From NCBI RefSeq assembly GCF_027460265.1, contig NZ_JAPZBC010000001.1, positions 5,374,001-5,438,000 of the forward strand: a stretch of DNA of 64,000 nt, written 5' to 3'. The notes under the pieces are model-generated. The model saw only the letters and a list, made by a program, of their open reading frames with translations. It was not told the origin of the DNA and did no database searches. Each line of letters starts with the position of its first letter. Position 1 is the first letter of the stretch. Source of the DNA: Streptomyces sp. WMMC940. Lineage in GTDB: Bacteria > Actinomycetota > Actinomycetes > Streptomycetales > Streptomycetaceae. Below are positions 59,704 through 64,000 of this stretch, piece after piece. Made by a program: the position numbers and the translations under genes.

Positions 59704-60292
59704 GCCCGGAAGCCTAATCGCGGATGATGTCCCGACTGTCCGAAAGTGGTCGGGGCCACACCCCTCCTCCCGCCATAAGGGGCAGGGTTTTTGGTGGTGG
59801 ATATGCCTATTTGTCACATTTGCTCGCGATGAAGGTATCTCGGATCGGTAACGAAGGTGCCCATTCTCGAGGCGCTTGGCGCGGTCGCGTCGCTCGCGAG
59901 AACTGCCAGCTCAAAAGCATGATCTACAACTCCGTGTGCTGATTTAGTGCGATTTGGTGCGTCGGTGTAGCTGTGGCCCGGTAGGAGATTTCCAGCCGGA
60001 TCTTGATGTGGCTTCGCGTAGTGTCCAATGAAGTCCCCAGAGCCTGCCCGGGGTGCTTTGCGTCGTGTCATTGCTCGTTCGCGTCAGTGACTTCGGTGTC
60101 TGAGGCGTCTTGGGCGCGCGCCTGTGTGGTTCACGGATCAGGTCCTTCGCGGCCTGGATCGACGTACTGCCTTCGATGCCGTGATCACTTTCGGCTGCGC
60201 CGTGCAGCGGGACTGGACATGGTCGGAACGGGCGCGGCCGTCGCCCGGCTTCGTGTCGGAGCAATCCACGGTTGGCGCGAAGGGGATTACTG
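59704..60292. other. 589-base intergenic region, no supported gene
   Basis: AT content rises here (for instance near 59780-59830 and 59930-60010). A run GGGGCAGGGTTTTTGG at 59780-59795 could be a weak terminator for plus-strand transcripts. No frame shows a domain with a start and ribosome site, so I report no gene. Confidence 0.45.
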
Positions 60293-60934
60293 ATGTGGCC
60301 GGGAAGAACTGACCGCGGCGCGGCTGAACACAAGGTGCCTGTGCAGGGCGGACTGAGCCGCCGGCGCTTGGTGCGGTGGCGTACCGCGCAGAAGCGGACG
60401 GTGGAACGAGACCTGCACCGTCGACTGCGTCGCGAACTTCGGGACCTCGGCGTCCAGCCGCCGCTGGACGTGAAGGAGCTGTGCCGGGCGCTCGGCGAGA
60501 GGCGAGGTCGGCCGATTGTCCTGCGGCCCTTCCCGCTGGAGAAGCCCGGACCGTCGGGGTTGTGGGTCGACACGCCTCAGATGGATGTGGTGCTCTACCA
60601 GCAGGAAACGACCCCTCTGCATCAGGACCACATCATCCTGCACGAGGTGTTCCACATCATCGTGGCGGAGGACGAGCAGGTCGAGGAGGAGCAGGAAGCT
60701 CCGGACGACTTCGTCGAGGGCTGGGCCACGATGATCCCGGTGCTCGATCCCGCGCTGATCCGGCGTGTGGCCCGCCGATGCTCGTACGACGACGGGGAGG
60801 AGTGCGCCGTCGAGCTGGCGGCCACGATCATCCTGGAGTGGTCGTCGGTGCTCGACCATGTCGCCCCGATGACCGAGGACCCCACGGTGCAGCGAGTGCA
60901 GGCGGCCCTCGGCGACCGCCGAGGATGGCTGTAA
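60293..60934 (+). CDS. ImmA/IrrE-like metallopeptidase
   Basis: 213 residues. HEVFHIIV (HExxH) is the zinc site, followed by VELAATIILEW which may give the third ligand. Such proteins cut regulators in phage or stress responses. The N-terminal half (residues 20-70) is basic and helical. ATG 60293 follows GAAGGGG. It is followed four bases later by a seven-helix membrane protein. Confidence 0.82.
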   Translation: MWPGRTDRGAAEHKVPVQGGLSRRRLVRWRTAQKRTVERDLHRRLRRELRDLGVQPPLDVKELCRALGERRGRPIVLRPFPLEKPGPSGLWVDTPQMDVVLYQQETTPLHQDHIILHEVFHIIVAEDEQVEEEQEAPDDFVEGWATMIPVLDPALIRRVARRCSYDDGEECAVELAATIILEWSSVLDHVAPMTEDPTVQRVQAALGDRRGWL

Positions 60935-60937
60935 CCC

Positions 60938-62053
60938 ATGACCGAACTGATCCTCCTGGGCCTCGCCGCTGCCGTGGCGTGGAAGCTCTACCAGTGGTCA
61001 CGCGCCCCGCAGGACGCGCCGCTGCGTTCTGTCACCCTGTGCCTGCTCACCGCCCTGCTGTCCTACCCCCTGGCCATGCCGGGTGGTGCTTCGGGCGTCG
61101 ACACCGTGGCCGGGCATGGCACGGCGAAGCTCATGCAGAACGTGCTGCTCCTGCTGACGGTCTATTTCCTGATGTGCTTTTACCTGTACTCCGCCGACGG
61201 GCCGACCGCCCGTCGACGGGCCCGACGAGAGGCCGTCGTCGTCGCGCTGGTGGCCGTGGCCATCGTCGTGGCCGCGGAGACGGTTCCCCATGACGTCTTC
61301 GCCGGCTCCTTCAGCACCGCGGACATGACGATCCCGCAGATCGCCTTCTTCTACGGCGTCACCGGCCTGTACCTCATGTACGCCCTCGGCGTCACCGGTC
61401 GGTGGACCCGCCAGTACGCCCGTATGTCGCGGCGCCCGCACGCGACGGGATTGTGGATGGCCGCTGTGGGCCTGAGCGCGATGGCGGTGGCCTGCGCAGT
61501 CCGCGCGGTCTTCGTGGCCGTCCGTTGGAGCGGCGGGACCGTACCGCATCCGCTCATGGCCGGCGTCGCGGTGTTCCTCGTCGTGTCCATCCTGCTCTTC
61601 GTCGCCGGTGTCACCTACGCGGGAGCCCGCGCGAGGGTCACCTCGGCGCGGCTCTGGCTGCGGCGACGCCGTGACCACCGACGCCTGGCCCCGCTGTGGC
61701 AGCTGCTCACCGACGCGTACCCCGAGAACGTGCTGCGGCCGGCCTCTCCAGCTCTTTGGGATCGTTGGAGGGCGCGTGGCGTGCACCGGCGCTACCACCG
61801 GCGGATAGTGGAATGCCGGGACGGGTTGGTTGACATCAGCCCGTATCTGGCTCACGAGGGTGAGGGCGCAGAAGTCCTTTCCCTCCCCCCTGCCGTGCTG
61901 GCGGACCGCCTTCGCCAAGCCGTGACCACGATCGGGAGGGACGCCCGTCCAGCGCGTCAGGCTGTACCCCTGGCAATGCCCCAGGCTGATGACCGGGAGG
62001 CGGACGTGCGTCAGCTGATCGCGGTATCGGACGCGCTGCGCCTGTCCGCCTGA
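60938..62053 (+). CDS. Seven-helix membrane protein (MAB_1171c/DUF6545-like)
   Basis: 371 residues. Seven transmembrane helices (about residues 3-20, 30-48, 66-86, 99-120, 131-152, 169-195, 209-231) and a 140-residue cytoplasmic C-terminal tail (WLRRRRDHRRLAPLW). The layout fits a family I recall as MAB_1171c putative transporter, commonly paired with ImmA-like proteins and XRE regulators. The start ATG at 60938 overlaps nothing; the gap from the previous stop is four bases. Confidence 0.85.
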   Translation: MTELILLGLAAAVAWKLYQWSRAPQDAPLRSVTLCLLTALLSYPLAMPGGASGVDTVAGHGTAKLMQNVLLLLTVYFLMCFYLYSADGPTARRRARREAVVVALVAVAIVVAAETVPHDVFAGSFSTADMTIPQIAFFYGVTGLYLMYALGVTGRWTRQYARMSRRPHATGLWMAAVGLSAMAVACAVRAVFVAVRWSGGTVPHPLMAGVAVFLVVSILLFVAGVTYAGARARVTSARLWLRRRRDHRRLAPLWQLLTDAYPENVLRPASPALWDRWRARGVHRRYHRRIVECRDGLVDISPYLAHEGEGAEVLSLPPAVLADRLRQAVTTIGRDARPARQAVPLAMPQADDREADVRQLIAVSDALRLSA

Positions 62054-62077
62054 CCGTCGACGATCAAGGAGCCCAAG

Positions 62078-63274
62078 ATGCTGATCACCGCCCGCCGAGT
62101 CCTCGTGGGCCCCGGAACGTATCTGGACGATGGTGCGGTCCTCGTCGAGGGGGACTCGATCACGGCGGTGGGGCCGCGCGCGCAGATCGCGTCGCGGGTC
62201 GGTTCGGACGACACGCACCTCGCGTTCGCCGAGGGCACGGTGGTGCCCGGTCTCATCGACGCCCACGTGCACCTGGTGTTCGACGGCGGCGCGGACCCGG
62301 TGGTCACGCTCCACGATTCGAGCGACGAGACCCTGCTGAAGGGCATGCGCCGCCGCGCGGAACAGCTTCTCTCCAGCGGCGTGACGACGGCGCGTGACCT
62401 GGGAGACCGCAACGGCCTCACCCTCCAGCTGGACGCGGAGATCGCCAGCGGCAGCACTACCGGTCCCCGGATCGTCTCCGCCGGCACACCCGCGACCCCG
62501 CCTGGAGGCCACTGCCACTTCCTCGGCGGTGAGGTCACCGGGGAAGCCGAGGTCCGCGACCTCGTACGGCGCAACGTGGAGGCGGGCGCCACCGTGATCA
62601 AGGCGATGGTGACCGGAGGCGGTCTGACCAAGGGCGGGCCGAAGAGCTGGCAGAGCCAGTTCTCCCCGGAAGAGCTCCAGGCTCTGGTGGACGAGGCCCA
62701 CCAGGCCGGCCTGCCGGTGGCCGCCCACGCGCACGGTACGGACGGCATCACCGCGGCCGTCGAGGCCGGGGTGGACACGATCGAGCACTGTACGTGGATG
62801 ACGAGCGACGGCTTCGACCTGCGGCAGGACGTCCTGAAGCAGATCATCGATCGGGGCATCGCGGTCTGCCCGGCTGTGAGTCCCCACTGGCAGATGCTCC
62901 CTCGCTTCTTCGGCGAGGAGCGGGCAGCGGCCATGTTCGACCTCGTACGGCAGATGGCGGAGGCCGGAGCCAAGCTCATCGCGGGAACCGACGCGGGAGT
63001 CCAGCGCACAGGGTTCGACGGACTGGTGCCCGCCCTGTCGTTCTACGCGCACCTCGGGCTGCCGAACGGCAGGATCCTCGACATGGCGACTGCCGACGCG
63101 GCCGATGCGCTCGGACTGGGCGGGACGACAGGTCGGATCGCTCCGGGGTTCCGCGCGGACCTGCTGGTGGTTGACGGGGACCCCCTCGAAGACCTCAGTG
63201 CCCTGAAGGCGGTCCGGGCAGTCGTCGCCGAGGGGCGTCTGCGCGAGCCGGGCAAGACGCCGGAGCATGAGTAG
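62078..63274 (+). CDS. Metal-dependent amidohydrolase
   Basis: 398 residues. PGLIDAHVHLVF holds the HxH metal site, HCHFLGG and HAHGTDG bring further His, and IEHCTWM and AGTDAGVQRTG complete the amidohydrolase barrel. Related proteins act on imidazolone-propionate or aryl-dialkylphosphates; the exact substrate is open. ATG at 62078 follows AAGGAG and 24 bases after the membrane-protein stop. Confidence 0.9.
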   Translation: MLITARRVLVGPGTYLDDGAVLVEGDSITAVGPRAQIASRVGSDDTHLAFAEGTVVPGLIDAHVHLVFDGGADPVVTLHDSSDETLLKGMRRRAEQLLSSGVTTARDLGDRNGLTLQLDAEIASGSTTGPRIVSAGTPATPPGGHCHFLGGEVTGEAEVRDLVRRNVEAGATVIKAMVTGGGLTKGGPKSWQSQFSPEELQALVDEAHQAGLPVAAHAHGTDGITAAVEAGVDTIEHCTWMTSDGFDLRQDVLKQIIDRGIAVCPAVSPHWQMLPRFFGEERAAAMFDLVRQMAEAGAKLIAGTDAGVQRTGFDGLVPALSFYAHLGLPNGRILDMATADAADALGLGGTTGRIAPGFRADLLVVDGDPLEDLSALKAVRAVVAEGRLREPGKTPEHE

Positions 63275-63315
63275 CCACGCCGCCTGCCCGCGACGCAGGA
63301 GCTGCGGACAGGCGC

Positions 63316-64000
63316 TTACTCGCCGGCGTCCGCTTCCTTCTCCTCAAGCTCCGCCACCAACTCGTTGACCAGCGCCATCGCCTTCGGTGACAGCCCCTGA
63401 GAGCCCAGCCCACGAGCCCTCACCCGGCCCACGGCCCCCTTTTTCGCGGCTGCGAGGAGTTGAAGACCCTCATAGACCTGAGCAGCCACGGCGGCGTCTG
63501 GCTCGAAGTACATCCGCGAGACGCCGACGACGGCTGAGAGCGCGTCCAGAACCGCTGGCGACGCGGTACTGGTGACGCCTGTACGGAGATCGCGGAAGCC
63601 CTCCTCGGTGATGATCTGCGCTCCGGCGTGAGCGTTCACCGCGCTCGCCATCTCCGCATTCGAGGGTGGTCCTTGGGGGCCGGGATACGAGCTGTTGAGG
63701 AGCAAGGTGATCTTCTGGGCCAGCGATTCGGGAGGGGTGCCGAGGGCCGAGGCGCTCCCGGTTCCCGACGGCGCGGGTTCGTCAACCTGCACACCCTGCG
63801 CCTTGGCGATCGACCGGGCTTCCGCTCGCCGCAGCTCCTCCGGGCTGACCCCGTACGCCGCCGCCAAGGCCGGGACGTACTTGTCCTTGAGGCGTCGCTC
63901 TCCGCGTTCGGCCGCCGCTACTGGTCCCGCGCTCTTGGTTCCGATCAGCTCAGCCGTCTCGTACTGGTAGTAGCCGGCATCGCAGCGCAGGTCAGTCAGA
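63316..64000 (-). CDS. XRE-type regulator, partial (start beyond the window)
   Basis: The minus-strand frame is open from the stop at 63316 to the window end. Upstream residues GYYQYETAELIGTKSAG and PVAAAERGERRLKD look like an XRE helix-turn-helix, followed by ALAAAYGVSPEELRRAEAR. The C-terminal half (EEGFRDLRTGVTSTASPAVLDALS) has another HTH-like segment. It faces the plus-strand trio at 60293-63274 across its 3' side and is a likely regulator of it. Confidence 0.75.
   Translation of the reverse strand, partial: LTDLRCDAGYYQYETAELIGTKSAGPVAAAERGERRLKDKYVPALAAAYGVSPEELRRAEARSIAKAQGVQVDEPAPSGTGSASALGTPPESLAQKITLLLNSSYPGPQGPPSNAEMASAVNAHAGAQIITEEGFRDLRTGVTSTASPAVLDALSAVVGVSRMYFEPDAAVAAQVYEGLQLLAAAKKGAVGRVRARGLGSQGLSPKAMALVNELVAELEEKEADAGE

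Noticed and set aside
59944..60573. Minus-strand frame over the start of the ImmA-like gene
   Set aside because: No domain, no ribosome site, and antisense to a gene with a clear HExxH motif.
1..64000. tRNA, rRNA or tmRNA genes
   Set aside because: I saw no cloverleaf or rRNA signature; rnpB is the only structural RNA I could support apart from the riboswitch.

Overview
The window looks like chromosomal DNA of a Streptomyces or close relative. GC content is very high, third codon positions are almost all G or C, GTG starts are common, and the gene runs are typical of the genus (Nif3, zinc-ribbon and RNase H/phosphatase genes; actinobacterial RNase P RNA; F420-linked enzymes; an HATPase of the regulatory type; XRE/ImmA pairs). 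All functions were read from the sequence; no database search was run.

Layout. (1) 1-4420, minus strand: a cobalamin riboswitch heads an operon for two wall- or membrane-anchored secreted proteins and an ECF-type transporter (T and A subunits; A runs off the window). One secreted protein has the alpha/alpha-barrel look of the vitamin-B12 carrier transcobalamin. (2) 4820-29025: lipid or steroid-type catabolic genes in scattered blocks. These are an MBL hydrolase, aldehyde dehydrogenase plus ferredoxin, a KstR-like TetR regulator, an LLM F420 enzyme, a fused double acyl-CoA dehydrogenase with a thiolase-like lipid-transfer protein, and a MaoC/alcohol dehydrogenase/SDR operon. Two different palindromes recur in front of these blocks and suggest shared control. 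Between them lie a glycosyltransferase/methyltransferase/toroid-protein trio, a lipoprotein, an amidase, an MFS exporter and a truncated response regulator. (3) 29337-39169: core genes (Nif3-like, CTG-started zinc-ribbon protein, RNase HI/phosphatase, YaaA, an RNB ribonuclease, MerR regulator) ending at rnpB and its terminator.

(4) 39200-45450: a decayed accessory junction with phage-like small genes and frameshifted remnants. A small membrane-protein gene is split by two insertion sequences that used the same CTAG target (IS701-like, then IS5-like). A displaced, frameshifted piece of dnaE follows. (5) 45475-58383: a coherent gene cluster under a divergent promoter with an XRE regulator. A 53-residue candidate precursor peptide, followed at once by a strong hairpin, sits among a radical SAM/SPASM enzyme, a 2OG-Fe(II) oxygenase and an HExxH peptide-hydroxylase-like protein. 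With them are a 2-hydroxyacid dehydrogenase, a TylF-like methyltransferase, a Nudix-like protein with an altered box, a PEP-mutase-like protein, a thymidylate-kinase-like protein and a nucleotidyltransferase. Downstream of the regulator are asparaginase, a PPC-domain protein and a second nucleotidyltransferase. A near-identical 18-bp operator lies at the divergent promoter and again upstream of the last gene. I read this as a candidate RiPP-type pathway that I cannot match to a described product. (6) 58711-64000: HATPase, PPOX-class F420 enzyme, an ImmA-like metalloprotease with a seven-helix membrane protein, an amidohydrolase, and an XRE regulator cut by the window end.
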